DNA of 64,000 bases from SG8-30 sp963715485 (GTDB lineage: Bacteria > Pseudomonadota > Gammaproteobacteria > Steroidobacterales > Steroidobacteraceae), in assembly GCA_963715485.1 (NCBI GenBank), contig OY970244.1, forward strand, positions 682,001 to 746,000, in the 5' to 3' direction. Both the position numbers and the translations under genes were made by a program. The notes beneath the pieces are model-generated. The model had not been told where the DNA came from, ran no database searches, and saw nothing but the letters and a program-made list of their open reading frames with translations. Positions 56,186 to 64,000 of the stretch are shown in pieces. How positions within the stretch are numbered: position 1 is the first letter of the stretch; the number at the start of each line of letters is the position of its first letter.

Positions 56186-57394
56186 TCACTGCTGGAGCAG
56201 GGAATCGACGCTCGCGGCGAGGTAGCGATACTCGTCGGCGCTGTTGTAGAGGGCCGCCGAGACACGCAGGTATCGCGCCGAGTGGGGCGCCCACTGGAAC
56301 GCCACGGCCCGGATCCGGTGCCGGCGGTACAGCGCGTCCTGCAGCGGGTCGGTGCCGAACGCGGCGGAGGCGCCCGCGGCCGGCGAACCGGGCAGCTGCG
56401 CCGCCACCATGGCCGTGACCAGCGACGCGGGAGCGACCGCATCCTGCCCCAGTGACCCGGCGAGGATCCCGCGCGCCTCCAGTGCAAGCGCGTGGTTGCG
56501 CGCCATGACAGCCTCCCAGCCGCCCGGCACGAGACCGCCGACGAAGGCCACGGCCTTGGGGATGCAGAGCCACGGTGTCGGGTCCTGCGTGCCCTGCCAG
56601 TCGAACCCGGCGCGGAACCGGTCCTGCGCGCGGCCCGCGGTGGAATAGCCGTGGCTGATGGCGAGGGGCTGGATGCGGTCGCGCCTGTCCGCGCGGACGT
56701 GCAGGAATCCCGACCCTTTGGGTGTGCACAGCCACTTGTGGCAGTTGCCGGTGACGTAGGCCGCATCGAGCGCGGCGAGGTCAAGCGGCAGCAGCCCGGC
56801 GCCGTGGGCCGCGTCCACGAGGACGTCCACGCCGCGTGCCTGCAGTTCCCATGTCAATGACTCGAAGGGCATGCGCAGGCCGGTCGGGCTGGTGACCGTC
56901 TCGATCATGGCCAGGCGGGTGCGACCGGTCACGGCCTGCAGCCAGGGCGCGAGCAGTTGCGCCGCGTCCTCCGAACCAAATGGCAGGGGAACGACCACCG
57001 GCCGTGCGCCGGATCGCCGGCAGGCGAACTCGATCGCGTTATGGCACGCGCGGTAGGCGTGGTCGGACAGGAGCACCTCGTCGCCCGGCTGCAAGTCCAG
57101 GCTTCGCAGCACCGTGTTGATGCCCGAGGTGGCGTTGACCACGAACGTCATGCCCGCCGGGTCGGCGCCGACGAACTCGCTCAACACGCGGATCGCATGG
57201 TCCCAGAGCGGCGGCCCCTGCTCCAGGAAAAAGCCCATCGGGTCCGACTCGAGCCGTGTGCGGAGCCGGGTCTGCTCCTCCAGCACGACGGTCGGGCAGG
57301 CGCCGAAGGAGCCGTGGTTGAGGTACACAGTCGCCGGGTCCAGCTCCCAGTGGCGGCCGTACTCGCTGCGCAAGGGAAGTTTCACTCCAGGCAA
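56186..57394 (-). CDS. Class V aminotransferase (isopenicillin-N-epimerase-like)
   Basis: 402 residues, unbroken. 'LNHGSFGACPTVVLEEQ' is the N-terminal signature. PLP-binding residues are 'DHAYRACHNAIEFA', 'VDAAHGAG' and the Schiff-base Lys220 in 'TGNCHKWLCTPKG'. This group includes isopenicillin N epimerase and cysteine desulfurase-like enzymes. The substrate is not certain; there are no beta-lactam biosynthesis genes around. It is convergent with the RND operon. Confidence 0.85.
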   Translation of the reverse strand: MPGVKLPLRSEYGRHWELDPATVYLNHGSFGACPTVVLEEQTRLRTRLESDPMGFFLEQGPPLWDHAIRVLSEFVGADPAGMTFVVNATSGINTVLRSLDLQPGDEVLLSDHAYRACHNAIEFACRRSGARPVVVPLPFGSEDAAQLLAPWLQAVTGRTRLAMIETVTSPTGLRMPFESLTWELQARGVDVLVDAAHGAGLLPLDLAALDAAYVTGNCHKWLCTPKGSGFLHVRADRRDRIQPLAISHGYSTAGRAQDRFRAGFDWQGTQDPTPWLCIPKAVAFVGGLVPGGWEAVMARNHALALEARGILAGSLGQDAVAPASLVTAMVAAQLPGSPAAGASAAFGTDPLQDALYRRHRIRAVAFQWAPHSARYLRVSAALYNSADEYRYLAASVDSLLQQ

Positions 57395-57483
57395 GCCCTC
57401 TTCTCTCCCCGCCGTGCCTTTCGCGCCCGCAACGCCGGAACGGATGGCCGGTCATCGCGCCGATCGTTCCGCCTCACGCGACG

Positions 57484-57511
57484 CACCAACCACCAACCAC
57501 CAACCACTAAC
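57484..57511. repeat. Four tandem 7-bp units at the end of the prolyl oligopeptidase gene
   Basis: CACCAAC occurs three times and a fourth, altered unit (CACTAAC) supplies the gene's stop codon (TAG on the minus strand at 57507-57509). Loss of that change would extend the protein. Confidence 0.7.
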
Positions 57512-59675
57512 CGCCAGCCTGCCCCAGCGCCCACGCCACGAACGCCAGCTGGTCCGCCCAGTCCTCGATCTGCATCCACGTCGGCTTGCCGGCGCCGTGA
57601 CCGGCGCGCGTTTCCACGCGGATCAGCACGGGGTGGGCGCAGCCCTGCGCGTGCTGCAGCGCCGCCGCGAACTTGTAGCTGTGCCAGGGAACGACGCGGT
57701 CGTCGTGATCGGCGGTGGTGACCAGCGTCGGCGGATAGCAGGCGCCCTCGCGCAGGTTGTGCACGGGTGAATAGGCCTTGAGCGCCGCGAACTCGGCCGG
57801 GTCCTCGGCCGTGCCGTAGTCGCTGGACCACTGGTAGGCGTTGGCGCTGGCGGTGTGGTAGCGCAGCATGTCCAGCACACCGACGCGCCGGCAGCGCCGC
57901 GCCGAACAGCTCCGGTCGCTGCGTGATCACCGCGCCGACCAGCAGGCCGCCGTTGCTGCGGCCGGCGACCGCGAGGCGCTGCGGGCGCGTGTAGCCCTCG
58001 CGCATCAGCCACTCGGCTGCGGCGATGAAGTCGTCGAACACGTTCTGCTTGGAGGTCTTCGTGCCGGCCAGGTGCCAGGCTTGCCCGTATTCCCCGCCGC
58101 CGCGCAGGTTGGCGACGGCGTAGATGCCGCCCAGTTCCAGCCAGGCCGCCATTGCGGAGCTGAAGGCGGGCGTCAGCGAGACGTCGAAGCCGCCGTAGCC
58201 GTAGAGCAGCACCGGGTTGTCGCCGTCGAGCTTCGTGTCCCTGCGCCGCGTGATGAACATCGGCACGCGCGTGCCATCCTTCGACGGGTAGAACACCTGC
58301 TCGGTTACGTACGGCGACGGGTCGAAATCCACCGCCGGTCGGCGAAACGGCGTGACCTCGTCCTTCGTCGACCTCGTAGTGGTACAGGGCCAGCGGGGTG
58401 AAGTAGTCGGTGTAGGAGAAGAAGGTCTCGTCGTGGTCCAGGTCCTGCGGAAATCCGGCGACCGTGCCCCGGCCCGGCAGCGCGACCTCGTTGCGCAGCG
58501 ACCCGTCGAGGCGATGGACCCGCACGTGGGAGTGCGCGTCCTTCAGGTAGTGGGCGATGAGATGTCCACCGACGAGGCTGGCCCCCGCCAGCCGCTCCGG
58601 CTGCTGCGGGACCACCTCGCGCCATGCATCGGGTGCTGGCGAGGACAGCGTGATGGCCACGACGCGCCCTCGCGGCGCCTCCCGTGTTGTCTTGAAGTAG
58701 AACGTCTCGCCCTGGTTGCCCAGGAAATCGTACAAACCGTCCCAGGCGTCGAGCAGCCTCACCACCGGCGCGTCCTCGAGGGTCCGCTCCTGCACGTAGA
58801 CGGCGTTCGCCGCGTAGCCGTCGAAGATCGTGTAGACGAGCCATCGACCGTCGTCGGTGACCTCGGCCGAGGGATTGCGGCGTGGGTGGTCGGTGATCTC
58901 GAACACCAGCGAGTCGTCCTCCTGCGCGGTGCCGAGGCGATGGTGATGGACGCGGACCTGCTTCTGGTCGTCGCCGCTGCCATCGGGCTTAGCCGGGTAG
59001 CGTGAGTAGTAGAAGGCCGTCGCGTCTGGCGTCCAGGACACGCGCGTGAACTTGGTGAAGCGCAGCAGGTCGGGCAGGTCACGGCCGGTCTCGACCTCGC
59101 GCACGTGCCAGGTGTCCCAGTCGGTGCCGCCGTCGGACAAGGCGTAGGCGATATAGCGTCCATCGGGGCTGGGAACGTAGTCCGACAACGCGATGGTCGC
59201 GTCCTTCGCCAGTGCGTTCGGGTCGAACAGGACGCGCGGCGTGGCATCGAGCGCCGGCGACCAGTACAGCACGGCCTGGTCCTGCAGCCCCTTCTTCTCG
59301 AGGAAGAAGTAGCGGCCGCCTTCGACGAGGGGCACTTGCCCCGCGTACTGGTCGTAGTTCCACAGCCGGGTGAGGCGCTCGATCAGTGCTGCGCGATCGG
59401 GCAGGCTCTCCAGCCACGGCTGCGCCACGGCATTCTGCGCCGCGACCCAGGCCTCTACTTCGGGCGATGCCGAGTTGCTCCAGCCAGCGGTAGGGATCGT
59501 CGACCCGCACGCCGTGGTAGGTGTCCGAATGTTGGGTGCGCTCCGTGGACGGGTACGCGATCCGGGCAATGTCGGGGGAAGTCGGGGTCATCGTTCCGGG
59601 GCCGGCACAGGCTGCAGTGGCCAGGGCCACCATGCACGCCAGCACCTGCCCGTTCAACAGGCGGATTCGGCGCAT
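57507..59675 (-). CDS. Prolyl oligopeptidase (S9A), secreted, three frame breaks
   Basis: About 722 residues with three +1 shifts (near 59465, 58345 and 57890). The N-terminus has a lipoprotein-like signal ('LACMVALATAACAG'). The beta-propeller follows ('DPYRWLEQL', 'YFFLEKKGLQDQAVLYWS', 'DYVPSPDGRYIAYALSDGG'). The catalytic domain has Ser in 'VAGRSNGGLLVGAV', Asp in 'DHDDRVVP' and His in 'RAGHGAG'. S9A enzymes cut Pro-Xaa bonds in peptides under about 30 residues. The shifts lie where the conserved sequence continues in another frame. Confidence 0.85.
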
Positions 59676-59842
59676 GGACGCTTGGGTCTCGTGGCTGCGC
59701 CGCTTGCGGCGGCGACTGAATCTTACCAGCCTCGACGGCGGTGAAAACCTCGTTCGCGGTGGGTTCGACCGGCAAATTGGGCATGACGCCAGTATGCTTG
59801 GGCCTTGCTGCAAACATGGCCGATGGCAAGGGGGGATGAAGC

Positions 59843-60219
59843 ATGGCTCGCTACGTTGATGGATTCGTCACGCCCGTTCCGACCAGGCACCTGGCTGCCT
59901 ACCGGCGACTGGCTCGCCGCGCCGGCAAGGTCTGGCGCGAACACGGGGCGCTGGAATACGTGGAGTGCGTTGCTGACGACGTCAAGCCGGGCAAGCTGAC
60001 GTCGTTTCCGCGGAGCGTGAACTTGAAGAAGGGGGAGGTCGTCTGGCTGTCCTACATTGTCTATGCGTCGAAGCGCGATCGTGACCGTATCCTGAAGAAG
60101 GTGATGGCCGACCCGCGCCTTGCCGACATGCACGACGTCAAGAGCATGCCTTTCGACGCGAAGCGGATGTTCTGGGGCGGTTTCAGGGTCCGGTCAGCTG
60201 TGGCCGACCGGGTACGTGA
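59843..60219 (+). CDS. DUF1428 family protein (YbaA-like), 3' end disturbed
   Basis: About 125 residues. 'ARYVDGFVTPVPTRHLAAYR', 'KGEVVWLSYIVYASKRDRDR' and 'MPFDAKRMFWGGF' match DUF1428, which normally ends just after this last motif. Here the frame runs on past it with no stop, into the repeat at 60227 and beyond. A one-base shift would end it at TGA 60217. The function of the family is unknown. Confidence 0.75.
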
Positions 60220-60226
60220 CGCTGAC

Positions 60227-60287
60227 GGTGCCGGGTCGGGGGTTTCGGGGATTTCCACAATACCCCCGAAACCCCCGACCCGGCACC
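60227..60287. repeat. Short copy of the GGTGCCGGG palindromic repeat (arms only)
   Basis: GGTGCCGGGTCGGGGGTTTC, a short loop, and the exact complement. It ends only 9 bases before the OYE start codon and begins just after the DUF1428 gene, so it covers the normal ribosome-site region. Confidence 0.9.
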
Positions 60288-60296
60288 GTCCGGGGC

Positions 60297-61370
60297 ATGA
60301 AAGACCTGACTGCTCCGCTGCCGCTGAAGTGTGGCGCCACGCTGAAGAACCGGTTCGTGCTGGCGCCGCTGACCAATACCCAGAGCCACGACGATGGCAC
60401 GCTGTCGGACGACGAGTTCCGCTGGCTGGTGATGCGAGCCCAGGGCGGTTTCGCGATGACCATGACCTGCGCCTCGCACGTGCAGGCGCGGGGGCGCGGC
60501 TTCCCGGGGCAGCTCGGGATCTTCTCCGACGCACACCTGCCGGGGCTCACCCGGCTGGCGGCCGCCATCAAGGCGGCTGGCAGCCTCGCCGTCACGCAGC
60601 TGCACCACGCGGGTATGCGCTCGCCGCCGAAGCTGATCGACGGCGCGCCGCTGTGCCCGTCCGCCGACGCCGGGACCGGTGCTCGCGCGATGACGCTCGA
60701 GGAAGTGCGCCAGGCACGCGAGGACTTCATCCAGGCGGCTGTTCGCGCACAGCGCGCCGGCTTCGACGGCGTGGAGATACACGGCGCGCACGGCTACCTG
60801 CTGTGCCAGTTCCTCAGTGCCGAGATCAACCGTCGCGACGACGAGTACGGCGGGCCGCTGGAGAACCGCGCGCGGTTGCTGTTCGAGATCGTCGAAGGCG
60901 TGCGCGAACGCTGCGGGCCCGGGTTCGTGCTGGGCGTGCGGCTGTCGCCGGAGCGCTTCGGGATGCAGTTGCTGGAGGTCCGTGAGGTCGCCCAGCGCCT
61001 CATGCGTGAGGACCGCATCGACTTCCTCGACATGTCCCTGTGGGACATCTTCAAGGAGCCGGAGGACGAGGCCTTCCGCGGTCGCAGCCTGTTGTCATGG
61101 TTCACGGAGCTGGATCGGGGCGAGGTTCCGCTGGGTGCGGCCGGGAAGATCATGTCCGGCGCGGACGCGGCGGCATGCCTCGACGCCGGGGCCGACTTCG
61201 TCGTGATCGGCCGCGCCGCCGTGCTGCACCACGACTTCCCGCTCGAGGTGGAGGCCGATCCGGCCTTCCGCGCCGTTGCGACGCCGGTCACGGAGGAGTA
61301 CCTGCGCAACGAAGGCCTCGGCCCCGCGCTGATCGAGTACATGCGCCGCTGGGAGGGGTTCGTTGCCTGA
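60297..61370 (+). CDS. NADH:flavin oxidoreductase (Old Yellow Enzyme family)
   Basis: 357 residues. An FMN-binding TIM barrel: 'KNRFVLAPLTNTQSHDDGTL', 'VTQLHHAGMRSPPKL', 'FDGVEIHGAHGYLLCQFLS', 'NRRDDEYGGPLENRARLL' and 'DFVVIGRAAV'. The HxxN/H-type substrate pair is present as 'HGAH'. It lacks the C-terminal FeS/FAD part of dienoyl-CoA reductases. OYEs reduce activated C=C bonds of enones or nitro compounds. The start is 9 bases after a palindromic repeat and has no usual ribosome site. Confidence 0.9.
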   Translation: MKDLTAPLPLKCGATLKNRFVLAPLTNTQSHDDGTLSDDEFRWLVMRAQGGFAMTMTCASHVQARGRGFPGQLGIFSDAHLPGLTRLAAAIKAAGSLAVTQLHHAGMRSPPKLIDGAPLCPSADAGTGARAMTLEEVRQAREDFIQAAVRAQRAGFDGVEIHGAHGYLLCQFLSAEINRRDDEYGGPLENRARLLFEIVEGVRERCGPGFVLGVRLSPERFGMQLLEVREVAQRLMREDRIDFLDMSLWDIFKEPEDEAFRGRSLLSWFTELDRGEVPLGAAGKIMSGADAAACLDAGADFVVIGRAAVLHHDFPLEVEADPAFRAVATPVTEEYLRNEGLGPALIEYMRRWEGFVA

Positions 61371-61954
61371 TTCCCGGCGGGAGACAGCGGGCGTGCTCGT
61401 GCTGGCCGCTGCCTTCACGCTGCTCGGCGCGCTGGCAACGTACGTCAATCCCTGGCTCGAGTACGAGCGCGCGGCGATCGCGGACTGGCAGGCCTGGCGG
61501 CTCGCGACGGCGCACCTTGCGCATCTCGGCCTGGCGCACGGGGTGCCTCAACGCAGCCGCATGGATCCTGGTCTGGCGGCTCGGTCGTGCCGTCGTACCG
61601 GGCCGCCAATGGGCATGGCTGCTGGTCGGCTCGGCGGTGACGGTGAACATCGGCTTGTACTTCCTCTCGCCCGGGGTCGATTGGTACGTCGGCGCCTCGG
61701 GCATGCTGCACGGTGCCTTCGCCGGCATGGCGTGGCTGGCGGCTCGGGGCGGGGCGCCGCAATTCGGACGCATCCTGCTCGGCGTCCTGGCGGCGAAACT
61801 GATCTGGGAGCAGGTATCGGGCGGCACGCCAGGCGCGGTGTTCATGGGCGACGCAGCGATCGTCACCGCGGCCCACCTGTATGGCGCGGTCGGCGGCTGG
61901 ATCACGGCCGTGGCATTGCGCGTGCTCGGCCCGCGAGCCGGTTGCCCAGCCTGA
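61363..61954 (+). CDS. rrtA: Rhombosortase (rhomboid-like intramembrane serine protease), one frame break
   Basis: The likely TTG start at 61363 follows GGGAGGGG and overlaps the OYE stop. Membrane helices 'LVLAAAFTLLGALATYV', 'AWILVWRLGRAVVPGR' and 'WAWLLVGSAVTVNIGLYFLS' are followed by the catalytic 'WYVGASGMLHGAFAGMAW' and a His-containing 'AAHLYGAVGGW'. A +1 shift near 61550 is needed. It is about 196 residues, close to rhombosortase size. Rhombosortases process proteins with a GlyGly-CTERM tail. No protein in this window has such a tail, so substrates lie elsewhere or in the truncated end gene. Confidence 0.75.
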
Positions 61955-62194
61955 CGCACGCGTAAGGATTCTCCGCCGGATCGCCTGCGCGCCCAGCCTC
62001 CAGTGCCGGAACCGGCCTCGATGTGACATTGTTCCGCGATCTGTCGCCGCACGGCGACGGGCGTCACTTGGACGAACCGGCCGGAACCCCCAAAGTCCTT
62101 CGCACGCCCGTCGCGCTTCTGCGGCGGCGTGGTGGACGGGGAGCTCGCTTAGACCACGCAGGACGCCATGGCGGCGTCTGCGAAGGAGGCGACC

Positions 62195-64000
62195 ATGGCC
62201 ATCCGATCCGTCCTCGTCCGCGTCGCTGCGACCGTGCTGTGCAGCGTTCCAGCGTGGTTGTGGGCCCCTGGCTCGTACGCGTTCAATCCCTACCTGGATT
62301 CGTTCCAGGCCACCTACTCCAGCTCGACGACCGGCAATGCCGGCTGCGTGGTCTGCCATGGAACGAATGCGTCGGGAACACGGGACACCGGGACCTTCAA
62401 CGTTTACGGCGCCGCGCTGCTCGGACAGGGCGGGGATATCGTGGCTCGCCTCGCCGCTGTTGAAGGCTTCGACTCCGATGGAGAGGGGCACACGAACCTG
62501 CAGGAAATCACGGCAGGTGCGCAGCCAGGATGGTGCGTGGCCGGCGCTGCCGGCTGCGACAACGGCGGATTTACGCTGCCGACCGGCGTTTCACCGCTGG
62601 ATCCAGCGGCCAGCAACCAGCCGCCAACGGCGGATCCGGGCGGGCCTTACAGCGCTACTTCCGGCGTCGCGGTAACCCTGGACGGTTCGGGCTCCAGCGA
62701 TCCGGACGGATCGATCGCCTCCTACGACTGGGACTTCGGCGACGGCTCGAGCGGCAGCGGCGTGTCACCGAGCGTCACCTATGCCAGCGCCGGAAGCTAC
62801 ACAGTGTCGCTGACCGTGACCGACGACGGAGGCGCGGCCAGTGCAGCCGCGACGACGTCGGTCACGGTGAGCGTGGGCCTGCAACCGCCGGTCGCGGACG
62901 CGGGCGGCCCGTACAGCGGGACGGTCGCCACTGCGATCGATTTCGACGGCACGGGCTCCGCTGATCCGGACGGATCGATCGTCTCCTACGACTGGAACTT
63001 CGGTGACGGCTCGAACGGCAGCGGCCCGACGCCTTCGCACGCGTACGGCTCGGGTGGCGTATTCACGGTCACCCTGACGGTCACGGACAGTGACAACCTG
63101 CAGGACACTGCGACGGCGAACGTCAACGTCGCGGACGCTTCCGGGACGCAGCCGCCGGTGGCAGACGCCGGCGGCCCGTACAGCGGCAAGACCGGCACTG
63201 CCATCCCGTTCGACGGCAGTGGCTCCACTGATCCCGACGGCAGCATCGCGAACTACGACTGGGACTTCGGAGACGGCAACGGCACCAGCGGTGCGAGCCC
63301 GGTGCATACCTACGCCGCGGCCGGGAACTACACCGTGACCCTGACCGTCACCGACGACACCGGTCGCAGCGATTCGGCAAGCACCTCCGCGCAGGTCAGC
63401 GACCCGGTCAACCAGGTACCAACGGCTGATCCGGGCGGGCCGTACAGCGCGGAACCGGGCGAGACCGTCAATTTCGACGGCACCGGGTCCGTCGATCCCG
63501 ATGGCAGCGTCGCGGGCTATGCCTGGAACTTTGGCGACGGCGCGGTGGGAAGCGGTCCGAGCCCGAGCCACGCCTATGCGGCGGCGGGCGACTACCTGGT
63601 GACCCTGGTGGTGACCGACGATGGCAGCGCGGACAGCGCGACGGCATCGACGCAGGTCACGGTGCGATCGGTGGGCGGTGGCGAGGCGCTCTACATGACC
63701 CATTGCGCCGACTGCCACGGCGACCCGTGGGACGGGCCGGCCGTGGACGCCAGCCTGCCCGGCATGAAGCGCGTCGCCGGCGCGCGCAGCTGCACGATCG
63801 AGGGCGCGATCTTCGGCACCAGCGTGTTCCCGGGCGGCGTGGCCGACATGGTCGCCTTCGGCAACCAGTCCTTGTCGACGGGCGAGATCGAGGCGATCGC
63901 GGGTTACCTGAATGCCCGGGATGCGACCGGCGAGCAGCGCTACGTCGCTGCCTGCGCAGGTTGCCATGGCAACGATGGCCGCGGCGGGCGAGTGGACGAG
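62195..64000 (+). CDS. Exported multiheme cytochrome c with four PKD domains (partial)
   Basis: The ATG at 62195 follows AAGGAGG. Signal peptide 'LVRVAATVLCSVPAWLWAPG'. An N-terminal CxxCH heme site ('GCVVCHGTN') is followed by a Glu/Asp-rich linker, four PKD repeats (each with 'PPVADAGGPYSG' and 'YDWDFGDGS'-like motifs), then two further heme sites (CADCHG and CAGCHG) near the window end. The gene runs off the window, so more domains may follow. It would work in periplasmic or surface electron transfer or polymer binding. A GlyGly-CTERM tail cannot be excluded because the end is missing. Confidence 0.85.
   Translation, partial: MAIRSVLVRVAATVLCSVPAWLWAPGSYAFNPYLDSFQATYSSSTTGNAGCVVCHGTNASGTRDTGTFNVYGAALLGQGGDIVARLAAVEGFDSDGEGHTNLQEITAGAQPGWCVAGAAGCDNGGFTLPTGVSPLDPAASNQPPTADPGGPYSATSGVAVTLDGSGSSDPDGSIASYDWDFGDGSSGSGVSPSVTYASAGSYTVSLTVTDDGGAASAAATTSVTVSVGLQPPVADAGGPYSGTVATAIDFDGTGSADPDGSIVSYDWNFGDGSNGSGPTPSHAYGSGGVFTVTLTVTDSDNLQDTATANVNVADASGTQPPVADAGGPYSGKTGTAIPFDGSGSTDPDGSIANYDWDFGDGNGTSGASPVHTYAAAGNYTVTLTVTDDTGRSDSASTSAQVSDPVNQVPTADPGGPYSAEPGETVNFDGTGSVDPDGSVAGYAWNFGDGAVGSGPSPSHAYAAAGDYLVTLVVTDDGSADSATASTQVTVRSVGGGEALYMTHCADCHGDPWDGPAVDASLPGMKRVAGARSCTIEGAIFGTSVFPGGVADMVAFGNQSLSTGEIEAIAGYLNARDATGEQRYVAACAGCHGNDGRGGRVDE

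Noticed and set aside
60227..60985. A DUF1428-to-OYE fusion protein
   Set aside because: The continuing frame is not the OYE frame; it reads through the repeat into random sequence.
1..64000. tRNA, rRNA, CRISPR arrays and prophage
   Set aside because: I looked for cloverleaf-like T-loops, rRNA motifs, regularly spaced direct repeats with spacers and phage structural or integrase genes and found none.

Overview
The window is 64 kb of very GC-rich DNA with tightly packed genes on both strands. I see no rRNA, tRNA, CRISPR array, prophage or intact insertion sequence. The gene set points to a free-living, aerobic, high-GC gammaproteobacterium, perhaps near the Xanthomonadales/Chromatiales: YheU and YegP proteins, the DUF2868/DUF3482 GTPase pair, RmuC, a rhombosortase, a short cytochrome bd (CIO) operon, DUF3562 and many secreted peptidases. 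A closer placement is not supported.

Layout. 1-9.4 kb: a partial Kelch-like secreted protein, a HugZ-like flavin/heme-binding protein, a small outer-membrane barrel, a spondin-domain protein, an AraC regulator, a divergent beta-glucan pair (GH16 endoglucanase, GH3 beta-glucosidase), an erythromycin-esterase-like protein and a methyltransferase. 9.4-19.2 kb: an MFS exporter with a fused monooxygenase-like tail, a large zinc peptidase with many frame breaks, an AmpG-like transporter, a carbonic anhydrase fragment and a penicillin-acylase family enzyme. 19.4-26.5 kb: a LEA14 lipoprotein/trypsin-PDZ protease/EcsC operon, a glutathione peroxidase, a CadC-type regulator divergent from a cupin-tautomerase operon, and an AbrB-Doc toxin-antitoxin module with its operator. 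26.5-36.6 kb: an outer-membrane barrel, a secreted trypsin-like protease, an RRM protein, a fasciclin protein, an orphan MASE1 histidine kinase and a GGDEF-EAL protein. 36.6-48.6 kb: the DUF2868/DUF3482 pair, YegP, an orphan ParA, a LysR regulator, RmuC followed by overlapping DUF3313, methyltransferase and YhhN genes. 48.9-56.2 kb: cydAB with a DUF2474 micro-subunit, then an RND adaptor and permease. 56.2-64 kb: an aminotransferase, a prolyl oligopeptidase, DUF1428, an Old Yellow Enzyme, a rhombosortase and a PKD-repeat cytochrome c cut by the window end.

Two features run through the whole window. The first is a dispersed palindromic repeat family with arms of about 23 bp (GGTGCCGGG...CCCGGCACC), found at ten or more places and nearly always just downstream of a gene. 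Three copies are about 180-193 bp long and carry a conserved internal core. Variant arm sequences match each other within a copy, so the hairpin seems to matter. The second is pervasive frame breakage: about 19 otherwise conserved genes have one to more than ten frameshifts, and nearly all are net +1 (single-base insertions), often splitting GG into GCG or CC into CGC. This looks more like an insertion-biased sequencing or assembly error than like gene decay, so most 'broken' genes below are probably intact in the organism.

I can support no complete new multi-gene system. The repeat family is the best candidate for something undescribed. The rhombosortase next to a PKD cytochrome and the DUF2868/DUF3482 pair are secondary leads.
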